Shown here: positions 1-7,758 of the stretch, piece after piece
Layout of the letters: every line of letters begins with the position of its first letter
Numbering within the stretch: the stretch's first letter is position 1
NCBI GenBank assembly: GCA_022760475.1
Contig: JALEFZ010000095.1
Location: 124,001 to 188,000 of the forward strand
Reading direction: 5' to 3'
DNA: 64,000 bases
DNA from: Bacteroidia bacterium
GTDB lineage: Bacteria; Bacteroidota; Bacteroidia; J057
Translations under genes and position numbers: made by a program
Notes under the pieces: generated by a model
Seen by the model: the letters and a program-made list of their open reading frames with translations, nothing else
Told to the model about the DNA's origin: nothing
Database searches by the model: none

Positions 1-272
1 ACCATGATGGTACGCCTTCTGGCGGACAACCAGGTAGCTGGAAGCATGGTTTTCATGACAGGATCTTCATTGTATTCTCGAGAAATGACAATCCACATAT
101 CAATACCTGCCTTTTCCATCAATTGAGGCAAGAGGTTTTCCATGCGTTCTTGAAGGATTTCATCAATGAGGGCTGCCCGCTCCTGTTCGTCCAAAATTTG
201 ATCCAAAGGATTCTGTGCCTGAGAAATGGGGATTAAAAAGAATAACAAAAGGAAGAATTGAAGATTTTTCAT
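1..272 (-). CDS. Probable secreted M24-family (Xaa-Pro peptidase-like) protein, N-terminal part only
   Basis: The reading frame starts at the ATG at 270-272 and runs off the left edge after 90 codons, so only the N-terminus is present. Residues 1-19 form a signal peptide (MKNLQFFLLLFFLIPISQA). The following helix-rich stretch and the motif MWIVISREYNEDPV resemble the creatinase-like N-terminal domain in front of M24 metallopeptidases of Bacteroidota. The catalytic pita-bread domain and its metal ligands lie outside the window, so activity cannot be judged. The exonuclease gene ends 74 bp upstream on the same strand. The assignment rests on recollection of the family's N-terminal pattern. Confidence 0.6.
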   Translation of the reverse strand, partial: MKNLQFFLLLFFLIPISQAQNPLDQILDEQERAALIDEILQERMENLLPQLMEKAGIDMWIVISREYNEDPVMKTMLPATWLSARRRTIM

Positions 273-346
273 GAAGTTCAAGTTGAATGGTTAACTCGAG
301 ACATTCAAAATATCATATTCTTGCCTTAATCTAAAACCCTCAGAAG

Positions 347-889
347 CTAAAATGACCAGTTATTAAGGTATTTGATGAAGATCTTGGCGATGTTTCGGGC
401 ATCATCAATTCCCCTATGGTGGGTACCTTCCAATGTAAATGAGTCCATTTTCAAGGCATGTCCCATCCCAAGCGGTTTTATCAAACCCTTGATCCTTTGG
501 TGCTGGTGCTTGATACTTATATGGTGCTTTAGCCAGGAAATGTCAAGATCGTGGTAATTGCAGTCCTTTTCAAACTGCTTTTTGTCATAAAACCCCCATG
601 AGCATAAGAAATATTCCTCCCTTCCAACTCCTATCCATTCCTGAAACTCTTCTATAACCTTTGGAAAAGTAGATGCATCATCCACCTCCTTTTGGCTAAT
701 GGTGGTCAACTCGATACAAAATTCACTTAAAATGGGATTTCGTACTGGCTTGATGAATTTTTCAAACTCAGACACGACCTTCCCTTCCTCGTTGATCTTT
801 AAAGCACCTATCTCAATGATTTCATTTTCCTTGTTCTTGTTTCTTTCAAACCAACAAGTAGCTTCAAGATCTAGTACGATATATTTCAT
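347..889 (-). CDS. DEDDh 3'-5' exonuclease (ERI-1/3'hExo-like)
   Basis: A 180-residue protein made of a single exonuclease domain. The ExoI motif is LDLEATCW with D7 and E9, the ExoII aspartate is probably D102 in WGFYDKKQF, and ExoIII is H158-RGID-D163 (HxxxxD). All four acidic residues and the histidine of a DEDDh active site are therefore present. The T-C-W after the first motif is typical of the ERI-1/3'hExo subgroup, which trims 3' ends of structured RNA in eukaryotes; the bacterial substrate is unknown. The gene lies 9 bp downstream of a small membrane-protein gene and is probably co-transcribed with it. Confidence 0.85.
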   Translation of the reverse strand: MKYIVLDLEATCWFERNKNKENEIIEIGALKINEEGKVVSEFEKFIKPVRNPILSEFCIELTTISQKEVDDASTFPKVIEEFQEWIGVGREEYFLCSWGFYDKKQFEKDCNYHDLDISWLKHHISIKHQHQRIKGLIKPLGMGHALKMDSFTLEGTHHRGIDDARNIAKIFIKYLNNWSF

Positions 890-898
890 GCAACTGCC

Positions 899-1306
899 TT
901 ATAAGAACTCTTTGATACTTCCTACCCATCCCAGTGCCGCCAAGCCAAGGCTGAGTACAATCGCTATCCCGAGTGAAAGTGATCGAAGCAATTGGGCTGT
1001 TAATTTATTTGTGATGAATCCCAATCCACTTGCCCCATAAGACGCTAGTAAGAACATCCAGGACTCACTGCTTCCATTGATAGCCATTGGAAAATAGATA
1101 AAGAACCAAAAATTGATGAGCATCCACTGAGGAAAGGAATTTGCTTCTGAACCTCCAGGACGAAGGTATCCTACCCAAAATGAAAGAATTACTGTTGAGA
1201 TGTAGGAAACAAGGTTTCCAAAAAGAAACCTCAGTCCGAGGTGGATCGCTATGATGGAAATCCCCAGCACAACATCGGTGATGATGGATCTTGCTCTATG
1301 GTTCAT
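899..1306 (-). CDS. Small hydrophobic membrane protein of unknown function
   Basis: About 135 residues with roughly four predicted membrane segments and short loops; no family was recognised. I start at the ATG at 1304-1306 rather than the ATG at 1331-1333, because the earlier start lies inside an upstream terminator hairpin and an exact -7 promoter element (1311-1318) sits between the two. From that promoter transcription would begin at or next to the chosen ATG. The exonuclease gene follows 9 bp downstream. Confidence 0.6.
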   Translation of the reverse strand: MNHRARSIITDVVLGISIIAIHLGLRFLFGNLVSYISTVILSFWVGYLRPGGSEANSFPQWMLINFWFFIYFPMAINGSSESWMFLLASYGASGLGFITNKLTAQLLRSLSLGIAIVLSLGLAALGWVGSIKEFL

Positions 1307-1310
1307 GTTA

Positions 1311-1318
1311 CAAATATA
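1311..1318 (-). promoter_or_regulatory. -7 promoter element TATATTTG
   Basis: An exact match to the Bacteroidota -7 consensus TAnnTTTG on the minus strand, separated from the membrane-protein ATG by only TAAC. No TTG was found at the expected -33 distance. The element abuts the T-tract of the upstream terminator, so one gene's termination signal runs directly into the next gene's promoter. The short spacing predicts a leaderless mRNA. Confidence 0.5.
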
Positions 1319-1350
1319 AAAAAACTGTGCCATCAGATAAATGGCACAGT
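1318..1350 (-). terminator. Intrinsic terminator downstream of the DUF6090-like gene
   Basis: A perfect 10-bp stem (ACTGTGCCAT with ATGGCACAGT, 1324-1333 and 1341-1350) with a 7-nt loop, followed on the minus strand by seven T. It lies about 165 bp after the DUF6090-like stop codon. The AT-rich stretch between holds no recognisable gene. Confidence 0.75.
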
Positions 1351-1513
1351 CAAGTCAAACCAAACTATTACATAAACCAATTTCGCAAAAAAATTGCCTA
1401 ATTAATGAAATTAAATATCTATATGTGATAATTAATCTCTTGAATGTAATTTAAAGAATTAGGCGTTCTTTTGCAATTATCGCATACAAATAGTCTGTTA
1501 ATAATGAGGCTTT

Positions 1514-2143
1514 TTAATCAGAATTAGTTTTTGTCTTTTTCTTATTTTCCAATTGCCCGATCCCTTTGTCCAAAGATTTTATAAGCTCCCCCTCCAGATT
1601 CGCATATTCATAAGTCAGCAGCTTAATGGTTCTAATACAATCAGAGACCTTCGTTTCAGAATCTATAGACAGGAGTTGATCCACTAAGCGGTCGCCATAA
1701 TCCACCTGAATTCTGATTTTATCCTGAATGATTGAGAAATACCTGATTTTTTTGAATGACATTTCACCCAGGGTCCCATTTATTTTTGCGCTTTCATAGG
1801 CGACACTTTCAAGTGCAGGAAGCTGGATTCCCTTCCAGGACGGCATATCCTGCAAGGAGAAAATTGAAGTGCTGGAAATTCGCTGGTCTTTTTCCTCCTT
1901 CGTGAGCTGCTTACCGATAGAATCTATTTCTACCCTAAGTTTTTTATGGTACTCAACCGTTCGTTCAAGGCTGTTTTTGTTTTCTTTCAGTTCCTCCACC
2001 ATCAGTTCAAGGGATTGATCTACCTTTTTATCGAGGACTTTCTGCTCCCTCCACTCCCCTACATAACTTCCCAGAAAGACCCCAAAAGATACAATCAGGA
2101 GCTCAAGCAAGTACTTTAGAATGGTTTTAAAATTTTTATTCAT
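1514..2143 (-). CDS. DUF6090-like single-pass membrane protein
   Basis: A 209-residue protein with one N-terminal membrane segment (about residues 10-28, LLELLIVSFGVFLGSYVGEW) followed by a long charged, helix-rich domain with heptad-like spacing. The layout, especially the membrane helix followed by xxW-E and a coiled region, resembles DUF6090 proteins of Bacteroidota, whose function is unknown. Its start codon overlaps the stop of the Nudix gene by 4 bp (ATGA), which implies translational coupling. No catalytic motif is visible. Confidence 0.5.
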   Translation of the reverse strand: MNKNFKTILKYLLELLIVSFGVFLGSYVGEWREQKVLDKKVDQSLELMVEELKENKNSLERTVEYHKKLRVEIDSIGKQLTKEEKDQRISSTSIFSLQDMPSWKGIQLPALESVAYESAKINGTLGEMSFKKIRYFSIIQDKIRIQVDYGDRLVDQLLSIDSETKVSDCIRTIKLLTYEYANLEGELIKSLDKGIGQLENKKKTKTNSD

Positions 2144-2640
2144 GACCCTTTCCTTTTGAAAAGTAATTCTCCGCTTAACTCATCTTTCATCTCGAGTAAT
2201 TCTAAATCAGCATTATAAGTAGCATCCAAAACGAATTTTTGTTGGTCTATGATGAATTTGTAAATGAACCAATCCGTAGTAGGTGTAGGAATTTGTGGAA
2301 CTTCATCAAAACCAATCCAGTCGAGGGTTCCTTCATCACAGTCGGGAGGATCCATGTGGGGAATTTCAGCCACATAGGCATAACAAATCCAATTGTATTT
2401 GACTGGAGAAGTTTCGGTCAAAACTCCACAGAAATCCATGTCTTCCAGCTTGATTCCTGTTTCCTCAAAGCATTCACGGATGGCAGCATTTTTTGGACTT
2501 TCATGTGCTTCAATTTTTCCTCCAACAGGTGTGAACATACCTTTATGAGGATTTTTGTCCCTTTTTAATAATAAAAATTGATCCCCATGCCTTAGGATAC
2601 AGAGGGTAGCAGCTCGTTTAAGTCCAAAAGGAAATTTCAT
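2140..2640 (-). CDS. Nudix (MutT-like) hydrolase
   Basis: A 166-residue protein with a complete Nudix box, GX5EX7REUXEEXGU, at residues 41-63 (G41, E47, R55-E56, E59-E60, G62). This loop-helix binds the divalent metal that hydrolyses a nucleoside diphosphate linked to another group. The short N-terminal beta strands before the box and the overall size fit MutT/8-oxo-dGTP-type sanitation enzymes, but substrate cannot be read from sequence. The gene overlaps the following DUF6090-like gene by 4 bp. Confidence 0.88.
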   Translation of the reverse strand: MKFPFGLKRAATLCILRHGDQFLLLKRDKNPHKGMFTPVGGKIEAHESPKNAAIRECFEETGIKLEDMDFCGVLTETSPVKYNWICYAYVAEIPHMDPPDCDEGTLDWIGFDEVPQIPTPTTDWFIYKFIIDQQKFVLDATYNADLELLEMKDELSGELLFKRKGS

Positions 2641-2663
2641 ATTATCAAAATATAATTCAAGCT

Positions 2664-2691
2664 AAAAAAAAGAAGGACCTGTTAAAGTCCT
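2664..2691 (-). terminator. Intrinsic terminator after the SnoaL-like lipoprotein gene
   Basis: On the minus strand a short hairpin (AGGAC with GTCCT, 2674-2678 and 2687-2691) is followed by TTCTTTTTTTT. It lies 35 bp past the lipoprotein stop and just before the Nudix ATG. The stem is short, so efficiency is uncertain. Confidence 0.5.
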
Positions 2692-2725
2692 CCTTAGATC
2701 TTCATGACAAAACGATCAATGCTGA

Positions 2726-3595
2726 TTAGAATTTGCCATTGTCATTTTTCCATTCTGACTTGGGTGGAATGCTTTCAATAACATCCCAATGTTCTACAAT
2801 TTTGCCTTTTTCAAGCCTGAATAGGTCATAATAAGAAGTATGGGCCCCACCGAATTTTCCTTCGCTGATGGTCAAGACAAAATTTCCTTCGCCCAATACC
2901 ATGTGAACTTCGTCATATACCATCGTGATGCCCTGTTTTGCCATGGCTTCCAAGGCAGCTCCGAGCCCAGAAAGTCCATCGGCTACGCCTGGATTGTGCT
3001 GGATGTAGTTGTCTCCTTCAATGAAGTTTCCAACCTGATCCATTTCGCCCTTCATCAAGATTGTGCTAACAAAGTCCTTTACCAAAGCCTTGTTTGCTTC
3101 AGTTTTGTCAAGATCCTTGATTTCTGTAGCTCCATCCAGCTGGGTACGACCGCTTGGATTTGGTTCCTTCACTTCAATCAGGTTATCCCAGTGCTCTACA
3201 ATTTTTCCATCCTCAAACCTGAACACATCAAAGCCAACCTTTGGGCCAAAGAAGTCATACTCTGTGTGGGCAAAGGCATAGTCTCCATCCTGAAATGAAC
3301 GAACCACATTTGCCTTAAATCCACCCTCGGGAGCGTTCTGCATCACCGCACCAAATCCCTCAAGGCCATCTGCCACAGCGAGGTTGTGTTGAATGTACTT
3401 TTGAGAATTAATGTAAGAGATGGGAGTTTGATCACCCGTGTTAAAGCTGTTGAGCAAGGCTACAACTTTTTCCTTGTTGCTAAGTTCCATTGTTACGTTT
3501 GCTTTGGTTTTAGATTCCGAATTCTGGCTTTTGGGACTACAAGCAAAGGTAGCGACCAACAAAAGACAGGAAAGTATTATTGAGACAGTTTTCAT
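2726..3595 (-). CDS. Lipoprotein with two SnoaL-like (NTF2-fold) domains
   Basis: A 289-residue protein with an SPII signal peptide and lipobox ending at Cys19 (VATFAC). The mature part contains two SnoaL-like/NTF2-fold halves at about residues 43-150 and 170-285. The repeat is obvious: YIQHNLAVADGLEGFGA in the first half matches YIQHNPGVADGLSGLGA in the second, and both end with a G-K-I-V-E-H-W-D motif. NTF2-fold pockets bind or isomerise small hydrophobic ligands, but no ligand can be assigned. The divergence between halves suggests an old duplication. An AraC-type regulator gene ends 86 bp upstream on the same strand. Confidence 0.75.
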   Translation of the reverse strand: MKTVSIILSCLLLVATFACSPKSQNSESKTKANVTMELSNKEKVVALLNSFNTGDQTPISYINSQKYIQHNLAVADGLEGFGAVMQNAPEGGFKANVVRSFQDGDYAFAHTEYDFFGPKVGFDVFRFEDGKIVEHWDNLIEVKEPNPSGRTQLDGATEIKDLDKTEANKALVKDFVSTILMKGEMDQVGNFIEGDNYIQHNPGVADGLSGLGAALEAMAKQGITMVYDEVHMVLGEGNFVLTISEGKFGGAHTSYYDLFRLEKGKIVEHWDVIESIPPKSEWKNDNGKF

Positions 3596-3681
3596 AAGAG
3601 TTGAATATTTGCCTCAAAGATGGGGGATAACAATTTGGGGAGTGCTATCAAAAAGGAAACAAAGACTGTCAAAATGGGAAA

Positions 3682-4563
3682 CTAGAGCAAGTTTAACCTA
3701 AATTTTTCAGGAGTGGTTCCTGTGTACTTTTTGAAAAACTTATAGAGGTTGGAAGGATCTTCAAAACCTGCCTGATAGGCAATTTCTTTTATGCTGTGCC
3801 CGGAATTTACCAATAGCCTTTTGAGTTGTATGATAAAGATCTCATCAATAAAGCGTTTGGCTGGCTTATCCAACACAGCCCGGACGAAGTTATTTACTGT
3901 CTTCGAACTAATGGCCATCATGTCTGCATAGTCCTTCACCTTCCGGGTCGTGAAACATTTTTTTTCTACCAATGCCTGGAATTGGATGAAGTCCTCCAGG
4001 TATTTCAATTCAGAAAAACTACTGTTCAGCTTCGATTTTATCCGATATAGCTTGCTTATGAGGATATGGAGGAGACTTCTAATGATTCCTAGGGAATATT
4101 CATCCTTTATTTTTTCATACTCTCCTTCCATCTGTCCAACAAGACTTAGGATATCATCAAACAATTTAACATCAGGCTCCAGGTAAGGACTGCCCAAGAG
4201 TTCATTGAAAAGCTGGAGCGTTTTTAAGGCTTGCTGTTTTTCCAAATAGCTGACTACAAATTCCTCAGTAAAAAGAAGTGCATAACCTTGGGCATCACTA
4301 GCATGGAATTTATGGATCTGATCTTTTCTAATGGTAATGATGCTGCCTTTCCTATAATTAATTTCTTTAAAATCGACACTATGGGAACCTTTTCCATAGG
4401 TTACCACCATGATGATGTAAAAATTGTTTCGGTGAAATTTTTTAGGGTCATGATCCGCAAAGGTGGTTGTAAGCGGGAATGATAAGGGAACGATGTCAAA
4501 TTTTGACTTGGGAAAATTCCTGTTTTCAAATCCTACCCTGGGAATGTCAAGCTGTTCATTCAT
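3682..4563 (-). CDS. AraC-family transcriptional regulator
   Basis: A 293-residue protein with an N-terminal cupin-like sensing domain (about 25-150; GKGSHSVDFKEINYRKGSI is typical) and a C-terminal double helix-turn-helix (about 205-293). The signature of the second HTH, IKEIAYQAGFEDPSNLYKFF, is followed by KYTGTTPEKFR as in AraC/XylS proteins. It probably senses a small molecule and controls nearby genes, with the adjacent SnoaL-like lipoprotein an obvious candidate. The TPR gene ends 5 bp upstream, so the two are probably co-transcribed. Confidence 0.88.
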   Translation of the reverse strand: MNEQLDIPRVGFENRNFPKSKFDIVPLSFPLTTTFADHDPKKFHRNNFYIIMVVTYGKGSHSVDFKEINYRKGSIITIRKDQIHKFHASDAQGYALLFTEEFVVSYLEKQQALKTLQLFNELLGSPYLEPDVKLFDDILSLVGQMEGEYEKIKDEYSLGIIRSLLHILISKLYRIKSKLNSSFSELKYLEDFIQFQALVEKKCFTTRKVKDYADMMAISSKTVNNFVRAVLDKPAKRFIDEIFIIQLKRLLVNSGHSIKEIAYQAGFEDPSNLYKFFKKYTGTTPEKFRLNLL

Positions 4564-4568
4564 AAAGA

Positions 4569-5903
4569 CTAATTACCCTTAATTTTTTTCAACAGTTTGA
4601 TGCCTTCTCGCTCACCTGCTTCCGCTGAAAGGGCAATATGCTTTTTTCCCTTTTCCAACTCTCCATAACTGATCAGAAATTGCCCATAATAATAATCTAA
4701 CAGGTCTACCTCCGTACCTTTAGAATAGGCTTCGTGAAAAAAATCTTTGGCAATTTCCATCTTCCCCAACTTGTGGTTGTAGATCCCCATATTCCGCAAG
4801 GTATAGGCACGGTCATTGGTACTGCTACGTAAAGCCAGTTCAAGGTAGCTTTTTCCCTTTTCCAATTCACCGACATGGATATAACATAATCCAAGATTAT
4901 CCAGGGCATAGCCAAACTTTGGATCCAGCTCAATTGCCTGGTGCAGGTCAACAATCGCACTTTCGAATGACAATAACCTCATTTTGTAATATCCAAGGTT
5001 ATTGAACAGAATTGACCTGTCCCCGGGAAAATCCTCTACCCTTGAAAGCTCTTCCAAAAGTTCTATAGCTTGCTCGTATTTTCCCTTATCATAAAGATTG
5101 GAAGCTAATTCCATTTTTTCCTCAAGAGATGCAGAATACTCCAGCTTAGCTGCATCAAAATAATCTGGTCGACTGCTCAAATGGGCAATGCCCCTAGAAA
5201 ATTCCCTACGCAAATCTACGTGTAAGCCCTTTTTCCATTTGGGATTCAAGTCTTTCCTCAACCAGGCAAAAATTGCGAAGGCATATGACATTAGCGAGGA
5301 AGGAAACCCCAGGTATATACCCCAACCTTCCTGGAATATACTCTGGCTTAACTCTGAGTTTTCATCCAGATTCGGGCCTATGATCAGGCCAAACCCAAAA
5401 TGTAGTGATGCCAGGAAGGTCAGCAAATCAGAATCTTCCCAATCTCTGACCCAATCTCCTCCCTGAAGTAGCTTGGCACGACACATTTCGAAACAGGTGG
5501 TTACAATCGTACGAATAGGATGGGTAAGTACAACACCTGCTAACTCAAGTCGAAATACATTGTCCCTGCGGTCAAAATCCACGAAGCTGGCTCTGGCACT
5601 TCCGTTATTCCCTATCATGAGATTTTCAGACTCCCTTACATCCTCAAAAATTTCATACTCCACCTCTGCGTCCTCCATATCCAGCAGATTTAGGCAATCT
5701 GATATCACATTCTCAATTTTTATGTCTTTTTCTTTGAATGTAAATGGGAAAAAATGAGGTGAAAGGGAATATTGGCCATGCTCTGGATAACCGTAGGCTT
5801 TTATCAACTTAAGAAACTGTTTTTCAAGCCACATTCTATCGCTCTCCCTCATACCAGGACCTCTTTGAAAGGAAAAGTTTCTTAGGCGCTTAAATAAATT
5901 CAT
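4569..5903 (-). CDS. TPR protein with an N-terminal degenerate minigluzincin-like domain
   Basis: A 444-residue cytoplasmic protein. The C-terminal half (about 262-440) carries four or five TPR-like repeats with W/G/Y/A/P spacing (for example SILFNNLGYYKMRLLSFESA and GYALDNLGLCYIHVGELEKG). The N-terminal half contains a hydrophobic helix ending CFEMCRAKLL followed by WEDSDLLTFLASLHFGFG. This looks like a Bacteroidota family whose HELAH...LTDLLTVFFGFG pattern marks a small metallopeptidase fold, with the zinc histidines lost here. That comparison is from memory. The gene is tightly packed between a VOC gene (31 bp upstream) and an AraC gene (5 bp downstream). Confidence 0.6.
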   Translation of the reverse strand: MNLFKRLRNFSFQRGPGMRESDRMWLEKQFLKLIKAYGYPEHGQYSLSPHFFPFTFKEKDIKIENVISDCLNLLDMEDAEVEYEIFEDVRESENLMIGNNGSARASFVDFDRRDNVFRLELAGVVLTHPIRTIVTTCFEMCRAKLLQGGDWVRDWEDSDLLTFLASLHFGFGLIIGPNLDENSELSQSIFQEGWGIYLGFPSSLMSYAFAIFAWLRKDLNPKWKKGLHVDLRREFSRGIAHLSSRPDYFDAAKLEYSASLEEKMELASNLYDKGKYEQAIELLEELSRVEDFPGDRSILFNNLGYYKMRLLSFESAIVDLHQAIELDPKFGYALDNLGLCYIHVGELEKGKSYLELALRSSTNDRAYTLRNMGIYNHKLGKMEIAKDFFHEAYSKGTEVDLLDYYYGQFLISYGELEKGKKHIALSAEAGEREGIKLLKKIKGN

Positions 5904-5934
5904 GATTGTTTTATACGCAAAAACTGTACTTCAA

Positions 5935-6339
5935 CTATGAAAAATCCACAGGTTCAATTAGATCCCAAAGGTTTCCATACAGGTCTTCAAAGACTGCAAC
6001 TGTGCCATAAGGCATCTCCTTGGGTTCTCGCACAAAATTGATGCCTTTGCTTTTATAATTCGTATAGTCTCTGACAAAATCATCGGTGTGCATGAAGAGG
6101 AAAACCCTACCTCCTGTTTGGTTCCCAATCCTGGACTCCTGGCTATCATTTTTTGCCTTAGCCAGCAACAAATGACAGCTGGATGCCTTTGATGGGGCTA
6201 CCTCTACCCATCTTTTACCTGGCTCGTCTGGCAATGGGGTATCTTCAATGAGGAGAAACCCCAGTTTATTGGTGTAGAAGTCGATTGCTTCGTCATAATC
6301 TTTTACAACGAGTGAGATTTTGTTGAGAATTCTTTTCAT
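5935..6339 (-). CDS. VOC superfamily protein (glyoxalase/bleomycin-resistance fold)
   Basis: A 134-residue single-domain protein with paired beta-alpha-beta-beta-beta modules. KISLVVKDYDEAIDFYTNKLGF opens the first module and FEDLYGNLWDLIEP closes the second, the usual position of a metal-binding glutamate. Such proteins bind metal and act as isomerases, dioxygenases or antibiotic-binding proteins; none of these roles can be chosen here. It is the first gene of a close-packed VOC-TPR-AraC set. Confidence 0.8.
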   Translation of the reverse strand: MKRILNKISLVVKDYDEAIDFYTNKLGFLLIEDTPLPDEPGKRWVEVAPSKASSCHLLLAKAKNDSQESRIGNQTGGRVFLFMHTDDFVRDYTNYKSKGINFVREPKEMPYGTVAVFEDLYGNLWDLIEPVDFS

Positions 6340-6558
6340 ATAGATGTTGAGAAGGAGCTTTTCGTTCCAGAGATAATCTGAGTTAAGGTAAAACTCTCCA
6401 AAGAATTCCCCAATGTCAAAAGTTGTTCCTTAGCCTTAGCGCGGAACATACTGTAAATTTGAGATAGATTAGAAGTTAAATGGCAAAGGTACTTCTTCTC
6501 CAAATTGAAACTCCCAGCCTGGAAAAGAAAATCCTTCAGATTTTATTATGAGATAACC

Positions 6559-7581
6559 TCAGCTAAACAGGTCTTTTTGCTCACCAGCTCTCTTCCCAGG
6601 TACCTTTCCAAGGTGTTCATATGCCCTATCAGTGGCCACACGTCCACGCGCCGTACGCTTAATAAAACCTTCCATTACCAGGTAAGGCTCATAGACCTCT
6701 TCGATGGTTTCAGCCTCTTCACCTGCTGAAGCAGCGATTGAATTCAGTCCCACGGGGCCACCTTTGAACTTATCAATAATGGTACGAAGAATTCGTTGGT
6801 CCATGTCATCCAAACCTGCCTTGTCCACCTCCAGTGCGGTCAGGGTCATTTCTGCAATTTGCTGAGTGATGGTACCATCTCCTTTTATCTGGGCAAAGTC
6901 CCGGGTACGACGGAGTAGCCTGTTGGCAATACGGGGAGTCCCGCGGCTGCGACGGGCAATCTCAAGCGCAGCATCTTCCTCTATGGGTACCCCAAGTACG
7001 CCTGCAGATCTGATGATGATCCTCTTTAGGGTCTCGGCATTGTAATATTCCAGTCTGGCATTGATGCCAAACCTCGCCAGCATCGGTGAAGTCAATAAGC
7101 CTGCCCGGGTGGTTGCTCCAACCAGGGTAAACGGAAGCAAAGCGATCTCAATACTCCTGGCATTAGGGCCTGTTTCAACCATGATGTCAATCTTGAAATC
7201 CTCCATGGCAGAATACAAGTATTCTTCTACTACTGGAGACAACCTGTGAATTTCATCTATAAACAACACATCTCCTTCTTCAAGATTGGTAAGCAGTCCC
7301 GCAAGATCACCTGGCTTTTCCAACACAGGCCCCGAGGTAGTAACAATATTTGCTCCCAACTCGTTCGAAATGATGAAAGAAAGGGTTGTTTTCCCTAAGC
7401 CAGGAGGTCCATGTAAAATAACATGATCCAATGGCTCCCCGCGCAGCTTTGCAGCATCTATAAAAATCTTAAGATTTTCAGTCAGCTTTTTCTGGCCAGT
7501 AAAATCATCCAGCAATTGGGGTCGAAGACGCTTCTCCTCATCCAGAGGTCCAGAATTGGGATCCAGGAGATTGTTCCGCAT
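6559..7581 (-). CDS. ruvB: Holliday junction branch migration ATPase RuvB
   Basis: A 340-residue, full-length RuvB. It has Walker A GPPGLGKT (58-65), Walker B DEIH (108-111), sensor 1 GATTRAG and a C-terminal winged helix ending in the conserved R-T-A-R-G-R-V-A-T. RuvB hexamers pump DNA through the RuvA-bound Holliday junction during recombinational repair; ruvA and ruvC are not in the window. The gene is separated by about 180 bp from the upstream acyltransferase gene and by 219 bp from the VOC gene, so it is probably its own transcription unit. Confidence 0.97.
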   Translation of the reverse strand: MRNNLLDPNSGPLDEEKRLRPQLLDDFTGQKKLTENLKIFIDAAKLRGEPLDHVILHGPPGLGKTTLSFIISNELGANIVTTSGPVLEKPGDLAGLLTNLEEGDVLFIDEIHRLSPVVEEYLYSAMEDFKIDIMVETGPNARSIEIALLPFTLVGATTRAGLLTSPMLARFGINARLEYYNAETLKRIIIRSAGVLGVPIEEDAALEIARRSRGTPRIANRLLRRTRDFAQIKGDGTITQQIAEMTLTALEVDKAGLDDMDQRILRTIIDKFKGGPVGLNSIAASAGEEAETIEEVYEPYLVMEGFIKRTARGRVATDRAYEHLGKVPGKRAGEQKDLFS

Positions 7582-7704
7582 GTATGCTAATTAACTTATC
7601 AATTTTTCTACAAATCGCCTCTCAATTACATAATTGAGGGCATCAGTCAGACAATTTAGCTAAAATTTCACACAATGCTTACCTAAATCCACAGATAATA
7701 AGCA

Positions 7705-7737
7705 AACAGGTCAACCCAAATAAAGAGCTGACCTGTT
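7705..7737. repeat. Inverted repeat between the acyltransferase gene and ruvB
   Basis: Nine-bp arms AACAGGTCA and TGACCTGTT enclose a 15-nt loop. It lies 22 bp past the acyltransferase stop (minus strand) but is not followed by a convincing T-tract on either strand. It could be a weak terminator or an operator. A second short palindrome, CTCAATTA-CA-TAATTGAG, lies at 7621-7638, closer to ruvB. Confidence 0.35.
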
Positions 7738-7758
7738 CTTTCCTATTTAGACCTAAAC

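Noticed and set aside
6336-6449. A 37-codon minus-strand frame ending in an ATGA overlap with the VOC gene start, like a coupled leader peptide
   Set aside because: No promoter, composition is ordinary and the product shows no recognisable features. A chance frame is more likely.
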